From Acanthacorydalis orientalis (taxonomy: Eukaryota > Arthropoda > Insecta > Megaloptera > Corydalidae): a DNA stretch of 64,000 nucleotides. Position numbers and translations under genes: made by a program. Positions 11,977-25,082 of the stretch are shown here, piece by piece (position 1 is the first letter of the stretch; each line of letters opens with the position of its first letter). The notes under the pieces were generated by a model that saw only the letters and a list, made by a program, of their open reading frames with translations, was not told where the DNA came from and ran no database searches. Location: contig CM068313.1 of assembly GCA_034766995.1 (NCBI GenBank), positions 24,047,012-24,111,011 of the forward strand. Direction: 5' to 3'.

Positions 11977-12019
<43 letters not shown>

Positions 12020-12021
<2 letters not shown>

Positions 12022-12471
12022 AAAATAATTACTATTTCAGGGTTAATATGTCATGTTATTCTTTACAGAAGACATAATATTTAATTTACCTTCTTTCATG
12101 ATACGTTTTTTTTTAAAAAAAAATGTGTATAATACTCTTTGGTATTTGAAAAATAACTTTCCGTTTAGTTTTTTTTTAGAATGACGCAAATTACTTATGA
12201 TCGACGTCATAAGATCTATCTCTGAACAATTTAAATACATTTTATTTAATTAGTAGTAGTTATATGAATAAAATATCATTTAAACCTTAAGCTTATAAAC
12301 AATACACAAATAACAAGTATGATTATGTTTTACTTACATTTACTTACTCTTTTTTTATAAATTCACCACTTTTGTAAACTAACTTTATTGTAAAAATTAT
12401 TTTTTTAATTTGCTGATATTTTTTAAAAGTATCTATTGTTATCGCATCAAATTGGATATAAAATTACACAC
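12020..12471. other. AT-rich sequence, nothing recognised
   Basis: The stretch between the TA array and the compound repeat contains no gene I can support. A 65-codon minus frame at 12043-12240 is Lys/Phe/Asn-rich and chance-like. Confidence 0.5.
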
Positions 12472-12477
12472 ACAAAA

Positions 12478-12531
<54 letters not shown>

Positions 12532-12532
12532 A
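12472..12532. repeat. Palindromic (CA)n(TA)n(TG)n microsatellite
   Basis: A CA run is followed by a TA run and then a TG run, so the whole array equals its own reverse complement and could extrude as a hairpin or cruciform. Confidence 0.95.
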
Positions 12533-12719
12533 TAGTGTATTGACGTTGTCTGAAAAAAGCTCAAAAAGTATTCTTCATTAGAATGAAAAATACAGTCACA
12601 CATATACAAATGAATTTTCATCAGCAGCTCTTTGTCTACAATGAATGGTTTACTATAATGGATAAGAGCGTGAGTAAAGTTAAAATGAACAAAAGAAAAC
12701 ATTATAAAAAACGGCCTCG

Positions 12720-12745
12720 AGGGGGATGATAAAACATGCCCCCCT
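12720..12745. repeat. G-rich hairpin
   Basis: An aggggg atg stem (12720-12728) pairs with cat (g) ccccct (12735-12745) around a six-base ataaaa loop, with one bulged base and one extra C. It sits in a small GC-richer patch at about 12700-12830. Confidence 0.4.
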
Positions 12746-13586
12746 AGAGCATTCATATATTAAAAATGAGGACTGCGGGAAAAGTGTGAAAAAATACTGT
12801 TCCGTACAACACACCACGCTGAAATATGCATGAGGACTATTCTTACTATAATAACGCTAGATGCAGTAGCATATGATTTATTTTTATTCGGTGGATATAC
12901 AATATTCGTCCACGTTAGTTTCTATGCATTCGATGAAATGGACAAACTATATGCAGTTTATAATTTTCTGTTGATTTATGTATTCGTTGCTATTGTTTAT
13001 ATATTCTTTTCATACATTTGTTTATAAATCTATTGTTCTTTGTTTATTTTAGCATTAAATGTTTAAAGTACTTAACATTAAAAACTAACATTAAACATAA
13101 TGTTAAACACTTAATTAACATTAAGTAATTTTAATTAAAAAATAGTGAAAATTAATTAATAGTTAATTAATTTGTATTTAATATGATAATAATAATTATT
13201 CAATATTTTTTCAGGTTATAATTTAAAAAAATATATATTAGAGATTACATACTGATTTTTTAAAAAAAATATAAATTAATGTTCAAGTACTAGGAATTTT
13301 AACGGGTCTTGAAAAAGATTAAATTTTAAAAAATAATACTTTATTATATTACTAATATAAGAATTGTTAGAAAATAAAAATGAAATATTTAATAAGTCTG
13401 AAATAAGATTAAATAATCAGAGTTAAGGTATATCTAATTAAAAAATTGAATATACATTTTTTTCTTGTAATCTAATTTGTATTTTCTTTATAATTTAAGG
13501 AAATATTAATTTATCGTTTTTTAAATTGCATGCAATCAAACATTGTGGACTGTACATATACAATTATCTCTAGTTTAAAAAAATAA

Positions 13587-13634
<48 letters not shown>

Positions 13635-14139
13635 TCAATATATAAATATGTATATACGTTGTACATGTTTAATTTATTACTGATTAGATCTTGGAATAGT
13701 ATATAAAAAATATGATATATATATATATATATATATATTAAAAAAGTACACTTACAATATAAAGAATTAAACAAAAACTTAACTATTTATAATAAAAGAC
13801 CATTAGGTATTTTAACACTTTTTTACAGAACAACTTAATTTATCATATAATTTCTATTAAAACGTGTCACGTTTTTATCACTCCTTTTTTGAATTTTTAT
13901 GATATTTTTATGCGACATATAAACATAACTGATTATAAAAAAAGCAATTTAACAGCAGTTTCAGACATAGAAACGCAAATATATTTATCTTAATATTTAT
14001 TGATACAAATAAAATTAATACTTAACGTACAAAATGAGTGTAATATTTATTTAACCAGAATAAAACTTATATTATCTTAAATAATATATAAGAGACTATT
14101 TTTCCATCAAACAAATTTTCTCATTTTTTAAATTCATAG

Positions 14140-14183
<44 letters not shown>

Positions 14184-14665
14184 ATGTATAATAAAATGTG
14201 TTGTGTAATATTCTATTCTAAATATTGTAAATATTCTAATATATAATAACACTAAAAAGTATATACAAATTTAAGTACTTAACCTCGAATTTTCTATTAT
14301 AAAAAAATTAATATATAGACGGCAATTTCAAAATATTTTTATACAGAACATTTTATTAATTCTGATAACTTATTTGTTCACATTTGGAAAAAAAAAATTA
14401 AATTCTTACTATGAAAGATATTTAATATTACGTTTAGATATTTATATTCACAAAAAAACTAGTTTTTATGAACCAAAAAATTTATATTAGATATAATTTA
14501 CATATAAGATATTAGTTATATCAATATGTTAAATTTGTAACTGTAGTATGGTTTCTTAAAAAATAATAACCTAATATTTTCTTTTACAAAAATTTATCTG
14601 GAATAATTTAGATAAAATTTTTCTACAAAATATTATATATCTATACATCTATATATCTATATATC

Positions 14666-14696
<31 letters not shown>

Positions 14697-15269
14697 GTAA
14701 CATTAATAGAAAAGAAAATATTTTCTTTTTTTAACAATAATTTTTTTACATAAATAATAACATTCATAATATATGTTTAATAACTGATTACGATATAAAA
14801 AACGATAGAGATTAAATTCAGAAAAATCTATTTTTGAAATAATGTTATTCTTAGAAAATTCTTTTCTATAACTTATCACTATGAGCATTAATCCCATCGC
14901 CATTGAAATGTATGTAAATAACAATTAAATTTTTCAATAATCGATTAAATATTTCTGATAAAACTTTTTTGTGATTAACAAGGGACTGAAAAGTTCATTT
15001 GTGAACACTTATTTGTATCTCTGTTCAAGAGAAGGTATTTTAAAAACTGTACTGTTAAACAAAAAAACGCAAAGGACGAGAAAGAGAGTCGAACAGTTAA
15101 GTAAACATATGATTTCTTTTCCTTTAATCAAAACGTTATTCATATAATGATCGATAATGAATAACTGTCACGAATTAAAGAAATCATACGCATAACGAAT
15201 CCCCTATTTTGTTAAATCCGTATTCATAAACAAAATTATAATTCCTGTTCTAGATAATATTATAAGGTA
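12746..15269. other. AT-rich intergenic sequence
   Basis: No gene is supported. A hydrophobic 65-codon plus frame (12830-13027) is most likely chance. Around 13069-13127 the motif aacattaa recurs in both orientations. (TA)n arrays lie at about 13590-13630, 13716-13738, 14142-14177 and 14640-14692 (the last with ATCT interruptions). Confidence 0.5.
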
Positions 15270-15560
15270 AACGGATGCTTGAGGCGCAGAGTGGTAGAAA
15301 CTGTACAAGTGGATACGGAAAATCGTTGTATGTACAAGATGTTAAGATATCTGTATCCACCCGTCTCAGCACAAAGATCGTTGATTTGAAAATTCTAAGA
15401 ACGCGACGCCAAGCAACCATCTACACTCGTCATCTATTCATCCCCATTTTGTGTTGCTTGGAGTGATGAAGAAATGAAATCGTCTTCGAAATGTGCTCAC
15501 AAAAGACGAACTGTATATATTTTCGCTCTTTCCATTCCGCCGTAGGAAATCATAACCCTC
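15270..15560. other. GC-richer island with two inverted repeats
   Basis: This patch has noticeably higher G+C than its flanks. It holds a 63-codon plus frame (15275-15466) of unknown type and two perfect inverted repeats: gtggatac/gtatccac (15309-15316, 15353-15360) and ccaagcaac/gttgcttgg (15409-15417, 15453-15461). Side-by-side stems hint at a structured RNA or an old repeat. I assign no function. Confidence 0.35.
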
Positions 15561-16271
15561 GTACAGGAAAATATGAAAAGCTAGAGAAATCACAGAAATT
15601 ACAGCAATTTGTAAAAGTGTTTATGATTTGGATACGAAAATTGTGAAATTCTATGAATTGTTGCTATGTATATATAATAAAACGAAATGTATTCAATCGT
15701 TCGTAAACATTTCAATTTTCTATAACGTAGATTTATTCACATCAATTTAATAAATACAAGTCAAACTAATATTCAATTACTAAAATATGAATAAATGAAT
15801 ATTTAAATTATATTACAAATGCATATATAACTCGTATATATACCTATATAATAAAGATATTGAAATATAAAGAAATGTTTGATTTTTTATTCAATAACTA
15901 ACTTCTATTTTTAATCTATTCTGACTAAATCTGTTTAAAATGTAAAAATTGCATAAATAATTTCAGAAAATATATTTATGCATAACTTTCAGAATATTTT
16001 TGTATCATTTTTTATCTGTAATACAGTAACATACTATAAACTGGAAAACAGGAGTGCAATGAACTTTGTATGTAATTCATACTTATAGTAAATATTAATG
16101 TCCACAACAAAATAAAATTAATATATGTTTATATTTCTATGAATTATAAACATACAATACACACCTCTATATAAATATGTTTATTTTAAGATTGTTTTTT
16201 TTTAAAAAAAAATAATTGAAATATTAACTAAGATTTCATTCATATTAAAAATAAAAATAGAATACTTTTTT

Positions 16272-16382
16272 AAATCTGTGAAATTCCAATAATTATTTTT
16301 TTGTAACAAGCGATTGAACATGTAAAACTCATTATTATCTTTTATACAATTCAATAATATTACAAACCGCACGCATTTAAAA
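16272..16382. repeat. Dispersed repeat unit A, copy 1
   Basis: About 110 bases, from aaatctgtgaaattccaat to cgcacgcattt, recur with moderate divergence at 16824-16935 in the same orientation, on the far side of repeat B copy 1. Confidence 0.65.
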
Positions 16383-16422
16383 AAATTAATATTTTTTTAA
16401 TATTTCTATATTTTAATATTTT

Positions 16423-16812
16423 ATATTTTTAAAAAATACTTTTTTTACAATAAAACGTTTACAAATAGTATTGAAAATAGTTTATTTATCTATAATACAG
16501 ATTTTACAAATATTCTGCAATTCCATTTGGGATTTATATTCTGTTAGAATGTATGAAATCAAATATATGCAAAGAAAGGCTGCATATTTTAATAAGAGAG
16601 ACATTTAAATCATGGTAGATTAAATGATATGTTAAAAAAAACGAAGGAAAAAGAGATTAGAATAAATTCGTAACTTTATCTGTTTAAATCATTTAGAACT
16701 ACTAAAACTTTTATCTGGTTATGAAAGGAAGAACTAAATAAAAGAATAAATACTTTTTCGTTAACAAAAATTACTGCATGTCGAAAATTAAATACAAAAG
16801 ACACATTTATAA
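16423..16812. repeat. Dispersed repeat unit B, copy 1
   Basis: About 390 bases recur at 19430-19836 in the same orientation. The most conserved block ends with ttactgcatgtcgaaaatt and aaatacaaaagac, identical in both copies. Most remaining positions match, with small indels. The unit contains broken plus-strand frames, including a KAAYF-K motif present in both copies, so it may derive from a decayed coding or TE sequence. Family unknown. Confidence 0.75.
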
Positions 16813-16823
16813 TGCATATATTT

Positions 16824-16935
16824 CAATTTGTCAAATGCCAATAATTAATTTTCTGTAAAAAAAACGATTAATCATATAAAATTCATCATTATTTTTTATA
16901 TAACTTCAATAATATTACAAACAGTACGCATTTAT
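16824..16935. repeat. Dispersed repeat unit A, copy 2
   Basis: This matches unit A copy 1 (same order: caataatta, attcatcattatt, ttcaataatattacaaac, tacgcattt). With copy 1 it forms direct repeats bracketing unit B copy 1. It ends in a short TA array at about 16934-16952. Confidence 0.65.
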
Positions 16936-16952
16936 ATATATATATATATATA

Positions 16953-18625
16953 TGACTTATTCAAGTTTTCATGGAAGTTGGTCTTGTGAGCAAATTATCA
17001 AACTATTCTTTGATTTGTTTGATATTTAACAAATTACTAACATAATACCATTGATATAAATTTGAGTACCATTTGAATATTCGTTTCATTCAGACGAATA
17101 CTTTATTGATGCGGGTAAAATGAATAAATCAAAAACTGGCGTGTCTATTATAAAATTACTAAAATGAATATTAAGTTTTAGAGTTTAAGATGTAGCTCTT
17201 CATGTATATAATGTTTTTGAAAACTTGATAAATATGTACGCTCTATTTTATAAACTTGAAAACTAGCATGACTTAATTCACAATATTTCCATCATTCTCA
17301 TCGTCTTGTTCAAGTACTTATTCTAGAAACTTGTACGAGTATGCTTTCTGTCAAACTTAAGGTACTACAATTTAAATATAATTTATAGAACACTTCTAAT
17401 TATATAATTATTTGTTTCGAAACAACGAACTTACTTGAAAATTATATATTTTTGTATTCTACTAAAACAATATATTTTGTAAAATTATCAACTGATACTA
17501 GCCTTTCTTCAATAACATAAATTAGTATTAATAATTCAAACCTGAAAAACATAAATATCAGCAGATATAAAAATCGATCGAAAACTTCTTTTCATCTAGA
17601 CGCTGCGTTTTCTCTACTCCATTCCATCTAATTTAATGTGACTTTTATAGGTAAGATAAATTGCTGTACACATGTGACAAAACTGTACAAAGTGAAAATA
17701 CATACTACGATAGAGAAATGATAAAGATCGAAACTGAAATCTTATTAAAAACATTTATCATTACACCGGCGAATAGAGAAATTTACTATTTTAAATATGA
17801 AGACCGTATCTACTATGTGTCTACAAAAAAATCCTTCATTATTAACTTTTTAATTTAAAAAAACGTTATCACAACAGATTACGTAATATATAAAACTTTT
17901 GACATTGAAATATAACGGGAAATATTTTCAATACAGGTATACAAAATTAGCACAGTAATTTGTTATAATAATATTTGTGGACTTTGTTTTTCCAAGATCC
18001 GCAAACTAAAAAAAAATGTTTTCTTGGAAGTATTAAATTAGAAACAGTCAAAAATATTAACTATATCAGATTTGTATTTGAAAATAGCAATGTAATTAAA
18101 ATAATGTTTTTCTACAAACTGCGAGATTAAGAACAGATAAAATATTATAACGGAGTTCGTATGGAAACTATATAATTTATAATTTCATCTTTCATGTACC
18201 TAAATCAATATATTCAATATAAATAAACAGTTCAAAAAAGTAATACATGACTTGACAGTGAGGAAGGAAATGTATAAATTTTTTTTAAGTGCATGTGTAA
18301 TGATTAATTTTGGCAAATTTATTAATATACAGATTTTTTTAAAAAAATTATAAATAACAAATAATAATTGTTTAAGAAAAAAATTAATTTATATTCATTA
18401 CATAAACAAGTTTGTTAATGGATATGTGGACAGTCCAGTTTCATTTTTTATCTTATTTTTTATTCCTTTATTGAAAAAAATTTTTTTATTATATAATGTA
18501 AAAAAATGTATCATACTTCAATGGAATTTCACTGAGCTTCCAGGGGACTGTGTCGAAAAATAAAGTACACTTTGAAACTGAAGCTGTTGTCTCTATTATC
18601 GGACCAAGTTACTCTTCAAACCATC

Positions 18626-18680
<55 letters not shown>

Positions 18681-19221
18681 TGTTTGTTATTAAAGTAATG
18701 ACAATTTATAAACTTAACTGGTAACTTTTTCATGATAATAAATAAACATAAAAAATGATAATACGACTGCACTACATGTATAAATTTATTCCAGTTTTTT
18801 TTTCTAGAATGTACATACTTTAATAAATTATTTAATTTTAATTAATGATATGATGAAATTACAAACATGTTTTATTCCAATATGCGTTGTTATGAAATGA
18901 GTGATTCACAATTTTCTAAGAATTTTTATTTCTTTCTTTTCATGTTTTTTTCTTGATTGTTTTTTTAAATTATATGTCATTTAATCCAACTTGTAAATAC
19001 TTGACCGGCATGTCATAAATTTTATTATCAGATTTTTATTGTCACCTACATATTTTATAACCTTAATTGTATATTCAAAAAAACTTTACAATATATTCAT
19101 GTTACGATATATTCAAGAGTGCAACAAAGATATATCATTCGGAGTTTGGATGTTTATTCCACTTTCAATAAATAACTATTAACCAATCGGTTATTAATTA
19201 TTAAATATAATTGAACCTTTC

Positions 19222-19270
<49 letters not shown>

Positions 19271-19429
19271 ATGTATGTATATATTTTTTAAATGTACCAT
19301 AAATGTTCGTTAATAAATGTTCGTGATTTTTTTTATAATATAACTTAGTATACAATTACTTTCTCTACATTAATCATTTATACTCAAATAAAATTTAAAA
19401 AAAAGGTTATCTTCATCTAATGAAGTTAT
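16953..19429. other. AT-rich intergenic sequence
   Basis: No gene is supported. A 65-codon plus frame at 17661-17858 starts at TTG and resembles no family I know. (TA)n arrays lie at about 18629-18679 and 19227-19266. Confidence 0.5.
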
Positions 19430-19836
19430 TATAAAAATATTTTTTCTACAATAAAACTTTTTAAAACAATAAAACCTTTACAAATAGCATTGAAAATACT
19501 TTATTTATCTATAACGCAGTCTTTACTTATATTCTGTAATTCCATAGGGGATTTATATTCTGTTAGGACGTATGAAATCGAATGTATGCAAATAAAAGCT
19601 GCATATTTTGATAAGAAAGGCATTTTAAAACATGGTAGATTAAACGAAATGTTAAAAAAACGCAGGTAAAAGAGACTGGAATAAATTCATAAATTTATCT
19701 GTTTAAAACATTTAGAAATTCTAAAACTTTTATCTGGTTATGAAAGAAAGAACCAAATAAAAGAATAAAATAAATACTTTTTCGTTAACAAAAATTACTG
19801 CATGTCGAAAATTAAATACAAAAGACATTCTATAAT
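19430..19836. repeat. Dispersed repeat unit B, copy 2
   Basis: This is the second copy of the 16423-16812 unit, about 3 kb downstream in direct orientation. One plus frame stays open for roughly 55 codons here (through GILKHGRLNEMLKKR) but is broken in copy 1. No unit A copy is seen beside it. Confidence 0.75.
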
Positions 19837-20422
19837 GCGTTCATTTTAAAAATGTATTAATCGATTAAAATAAACCGTATGCGTCAATAAAAAAGTTTAT
19901 AATTCAAATTCACGTTCAAAATGTGTAGATGATAGATTAGGAGAACACACACCACATTTCTGCACAGATGAAGAAATTTGTTTCACATTGACTGAAATTA
20001 TTAAGATTATATTCTAAACGTTAATTATTTTTTTGTTTCCGTCTCTATATCTCAAATGTGTGTGTGTATGTATACAAAAGAGACGCATAATCTTGTATAT
20101 ACAACAAGATTTGTAAAATCAAATCTATTACTTTTCAAAAACAAAAATGTCAAACAATTATCATTGCAAAGACATTGAAATTGATTGAAGTGTTTTCGCC
20201 TGATAAATTTAAATTAAATGTTTAATAATAATTGTATATAATAACGATGGTGCAAAATGCTAAAATGAACATACTTAAAATAATAATATAGTGGTAATTG
20301 TATTTTTCGTTTATAAGAAAAGTAAAGTAGCAGCAAAGTCTATGCAGAGATAAATTTGCTATAATTAATTTCCATGTACATACGTAACGATTCTCTTTAA
20401 CTACTTAAATACCGTATATGTC

Positions 20423-20469
<47 letters not shown>

Positions 20470-22506
20470 TTATAAAAACACAAATTATTATAATTATTAT
20501 TTCTGAGAAATGCACACAGAATTATGAACAGTATGAAGATGATACCAGTTCATAAAAGTACAAGTTAGATATTTTAGTACTATGTATTTTTTTATTTATG
20601 TATCCAATTACAAATTGTTTTTATTTTTATTAAAATAGATATAATTGTTTCGTTCAGAGTAGTTTTAAGAGCGTGTTTGATTTCATTTTTTCTATGATCT
20701 TCTTAGACTGCTCATCACTCAATAAATTTTGAACTTACAAAGATTTCAAAATCTAGTTAAAGTAGGGCCATAGCCAGGCGACGGCCTGTGGGGTATTGTT
20801 CCCTCTGGTTGCTCTGTTTGCTTCTCTAACAAAATCTCTGATTTTGAGAGATTTAAAAATAATGAACGATCATTAGGAGAATCTTCCTAGTGGGTTTCCC
20901 TTGATAATTAAAAATGTTTCTAACCCAAAAAAATCTTTTCTATAAGTGCGTTTCCACCGACAACACGGAAATTGCAATCACATTAAATTATTATGTTAAA
21001 TCGGGAAGAAATTCTTTGTTATTTTAAAATTTTTAATTTGTTTTAATAAATTATTTCATTTTAATAACTTATCTAATTACATGATATAAAATATGTAACT
21101 ACTTTCTTAATAATAATATTTTCCAAAATAGATGTTTTTTCATATAAATTTTGTCTCCTCAAAAATTGTGTTTACCCCTTCTAATACGACGGTCTGATTA
21201 CGAGCTTAAGTTGAAGTCGAAAACAGTCTAAACTGGTCTTATAAAACGCGGAAAATACAGTTTTACTAATCTCGAGAAACGAATTTGTCCTTATAATAGA
21301 ATACATATTTACACGTGCGACAAAAAATATTATTTCACCTATAAGGTCACCAAATGTTCTACACTACTGTTCCACTACTTGTTCATCATGAATTTGTAAA
21401 TTAGATTTTATAATAATTCATCTATGAAGTGACCGTTCTTTCTGGTTCTAATTAATTACACAGTGCGTAGGTAATGGCAACAAAAAATAGTCACCAAATA
21501 ACCTTCAGTCAAAACATATTTTAAAAGCATGAAATCGACATATCTGAAATGTTTAAATTTGCAGGTTGATGCATAATGAATGCTCTAAACATTCATATAT
21601 TATATTAATACATTATACTGAGATTATTACAAACAAATATATTTTATACACTTTTTTAACAATTTGTCTGTATCTAATTTACACTTAAATATATATATAC
21701 AAGTTATTTCATTTAATCAGCATTACTTCAAAATTTAACTATCATTTTGCAATAAACTTATTTGAAACTCTATTTGAAACATTTTTTCACAATTGTAATT
21801 CTATATTTACAGTCATATTTTCGTGTTTAAATGTTTTTGAAATTTTTCCAAAAAAACTTTCGAAAAATATAATATACATATATATTTTGATGTTAGTATA
21901 TAATTTTGTCGAGGATATTTTTAATAAGAAAAATTGCATATTTTTCCAAACATATAGAAAAACTACATACTTTTTTTCTAACTGATGCCGAACATATTAT
22001 ACACCAGTGAGAAATTCATTCAAAAATATAAAAATAATTGTAAAAAATCTTGACTATATTTTATATGACTTTATACTTAACGAAAATAAATACACATTAA
22101 TATTAAACACATAGTTCATTCCTCCCTATTCAGATGATAATATTGCTGTTAAAATGTAAATCGATATCCTGGACGTCGTCATTTTTTCTGTAGTGAGGAT
22201 GAATAGACAGTGACCCTTCTTTTTCTTTATGTCCACCGTGAATGTGCCGTTCACAGGCATTCTTTTGTGAATGTGTCGTCAGGATTTGACGCTGATGTCC
22301 TGCCAGGATATGGAAAAAGATTTAATGTCCTATCTTCTTTTTCTTGTATACCAATATAACGGTCAAGTGCAAAGAAATATGAATCAAGTAATATGAAGAA
22401 AAAATCGTGCAAATGCTGTCTATAATAATACATTATGAGAAAATGACAGTTTTCTTTCTATAATATTTTATATCATAAATAAAAACACATTTTACAAAAT
22501 GTATGT

Positions 22507-22564
<58 letters not shown>

Positions 22565-23148
22565 TTAAAACGTAGTTTTTTTATTATATTTCGTTAACTC
22601 AATAGAATATAAGAACTCAGCGACCAGTATTGAATCACAGCTTTGCGAAAAGTTCATTGAAATAAATCACAAATACCTATTCAAATTATAATAAGATAGT
22701 AATTGACACATGGTATTGTAAATATATATAGTATTAACGTCAATTGAAAAAGACATATCGTTAGATTATATTTATTTTAGTTGACACTTCACTGAAATAC
22801 ACAAAAACATATGTTTAACATTCATTTAGTTTCGGTAGTAGAGAATTGACTTGTTTGTAAAGTATACTTAAAAGTACAACTGTAATGTAATTTTATTTAT
22901 ATAAAGTATATAGCATATAAGAAGAGTGATATCCTCTTGATTGAGATATGAATATATCCTTGAATCCGCGTCATAAATATTTATATTAAAAAAACTTGAA
23001 AGTATCCGTTAGTTAACACTTAAAAACATAAATCAGTTACAGGTTCATAACAAAATACTCTTTTAAGTGATATTTATTTATATATTATAATCATTTTTTA
23101 CATAAAAAATTAAATGTTTCATTACTTACTTAAATCGATAATTTTCTA

Positions 23149-23197
<49 letters not shown>

Positions 23198-23411
23198 TTG
23201 TATAATAATGATTATAATGGGATTCTCTGTATTCCGCATTTATTTTTAGACCCAATGGTAAAAATAGAATTATATTTTCATATTTTAATAAACGATGTTT
23301 TTTTAAATAATAGCTCATTATCAGTTAATTTTTATTAATCAACTTCATTTTTTAACTATGTTTATGTATATATTATTTTTAAAAAATTCCTCACAACATT
23401 TCTATGGCCTG

Positions 23412-23467
<56 letters not shown>

Positions 23468-23807
23468 TCAATTTTTTCACTAATTATTCACAGTTTAATC
23501 AGATATAAATTATGTTACAATTATTTTTCTGTAAAACTAAAGTAATTGAAGTGTGTAAAAATGTAATAGATAAAAGGACATTTACGAAATCACTGAAATG
23601 GAATAAAATAATGTAAAAAATTTTACTATACAAACAGTTCGCTTGAGATTGACTGAATTGAAAGAGTAAATAAATAAACAAAAGAAGCAAGGTTAACCAT
23701 AACGAGTTTTACTGTTCAAGGTGCTTCGATTTTTTTATTTAAAAGATGTACCTACCTCCTCAGTTTACAATAAAATATATTTGTGTATATACCTATCTAT
23801 CTATATA

Positions 23808-23850
<43 letters not shown>

Positions 23851-23872
23851 CTATCTACCTATCTATCTGTAC

Positions 23873-23919
<47 letters not shown>

Positions 23920-24360
23920 CATATATATATATATATACATAATATATTTTAAGAGTTTAGTTCTTTCCTCATCCATTGAATTGTCTTTGTAATAAAAAAA
24001 TAAACAATGCCAAATACTAAGAAAAAAATTACTAATATTTTACTGGTAAAAAGACAAAATTTATAAATAAACTAATGACATCATCAGATGCAATCGCAAC
24101 ATATTCTTAGAAAAGTATGCATAAAGAAATAAAAAAATATGTATCAACACAACATCATACGCACACGCATATATCATATACTATGTTTACCTTGAGTATG
24201 CAAAAAATATTTGTAAACAACTATGAACAAGAAATGTAAAACAGGTATCCTAATTATTTGTATATATTGATACATAAAATGATCATGAAAGTTTAAATTC
24301 AAATGTATATAGATTTCCTATATTTAATACATTGAGAATTATAATTAATAGTTTAGCACA
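19837..24360. other. AT-rich intergenic sequence with two small islands
   Basis: No gene is supported. Two GC-richer patches stand out: about 20764-21310 (holding tgcgtttccaccgac and, further on, gattacgagcttaagttg, possibly an old DNA-transposon fragment) and about 22170-22330 (inverted atatcctgg/ccaggatat). (TA)n arrays lie at about 20427-20466, 22508-22561, 23151-23188 and 23417-23466. Confidence 0.5.
23786..23938. repeat. Compound TATC/TA/TG microsatellite
   Basis: About 150 bases of interleaved (TATC)n, (TA)n and short GTATGCA interruptions. Three Tyr/Ile frames that stay open across it are artefacts of the repeat. Confidence 0.9.
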
Positions 24361-24362
24361 TA

Positions 24363-24772
24363 CAGGTGACGCAAAAAGAACAACGAAAGGGTTTGAATAG
24401 TTAATAATTTTTTTGTTTAAATGTTTTTCTCTTTTTTTCAGAGCGTTATAAATACAACTTGGCCCTCTCGATTTTTTTCTTTGTGGCTACTTAAAAAAAC
24501 TTGTATACGTCAACAAGCAAAAAAAACACCCTGCAGTTAAAAAACGAAACTCGATCGTTATGTCCGCAAAACCTGAGAAAAGTGATGGAAAATGTCTTAG
24601 AAAGAGCTCAATTTTATGAAGCCGAAAATGAGCATGTCAATTTTTCATGTGTAATCGAGAAAAAATCCCCATCCTTATAATATATTTTTCGATAAAAAAA
24701 AGATGAAAATATTACAAAACAAAAAAAAAATATTAATATTTTAAGCCAGCCTGTTTTTTTTGCGCCACCATG
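24363..24772 (+). mobile_element. Tc1/mariner-type element, internally deleted
   Basis: The left end (caggtgacgcaaaaagaac) and the reverse complement of the right end (catggtggcgcaaaaaaaac) are imperfect inverted repeats, flanked by TA on both sides (24361-24362, 24773-24774), as for Tc1/mariner/IS630 transposons. At 410 bp it is much shorter than a complete element. It keeps only the last part of a transposase gene. Confidence 0.75.
24452..24619 (+). pseudogene. IS630/Tc1-mariner transposase C-terminal remnant
   Basis: The plus frame reads LGPLDFFLCGYLKKLVYVNK, then a Lys-rich block ending near VMSAKPEKSDGKCL, then stops at TGA 24617-24619. A PLDFFLWGYLK..VY block is the region around the last catalytic Asp in this widespread insect transposase group, and the Asp itself is present (codon 24470-24472). 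Upstream the frame is closed by a TAA, and the earlier catalytic residues are missing. It cannot encode an active enzyme. Confidence 0.75.
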
Positions 24773-24774
24773 TA

Positions 24775-25034
24775 CAAACATAAATTAAATTAAATGTAAA
24801 AGTATAAATTACAAATATATAACGCATGTGTTAGGGTCAATGTCGATCTATTTCTTGGACTTATAAAATATCCTCGAGGCTGTAGAACAAGAAAGTATCA
24901 TATATTCTTTAATCTTAAACAATTTCATAACTTCTTAATTGTACTTGCGTCATCGTTTTTACACCTTTTTTTCATAAATTTCGCCATTTATGAACAGTAA
25001 ATTAAATTCACATGTTCAAAATTATACATGTATA

Positions 25035-25082
<48 letters not shown>

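Noticed and set aside
20764..21310. Harbinger/ISL2EU-type element
   Set aside because: Only loose resemblance of internal phrases; no paired ends, target duplication or transposase could be shown.
23721..23992. Three overlapping plus-strand Tyr/Ile open frames
   Set aside because: They are readings of the TATC/TA microsatellite and exist in all frames.
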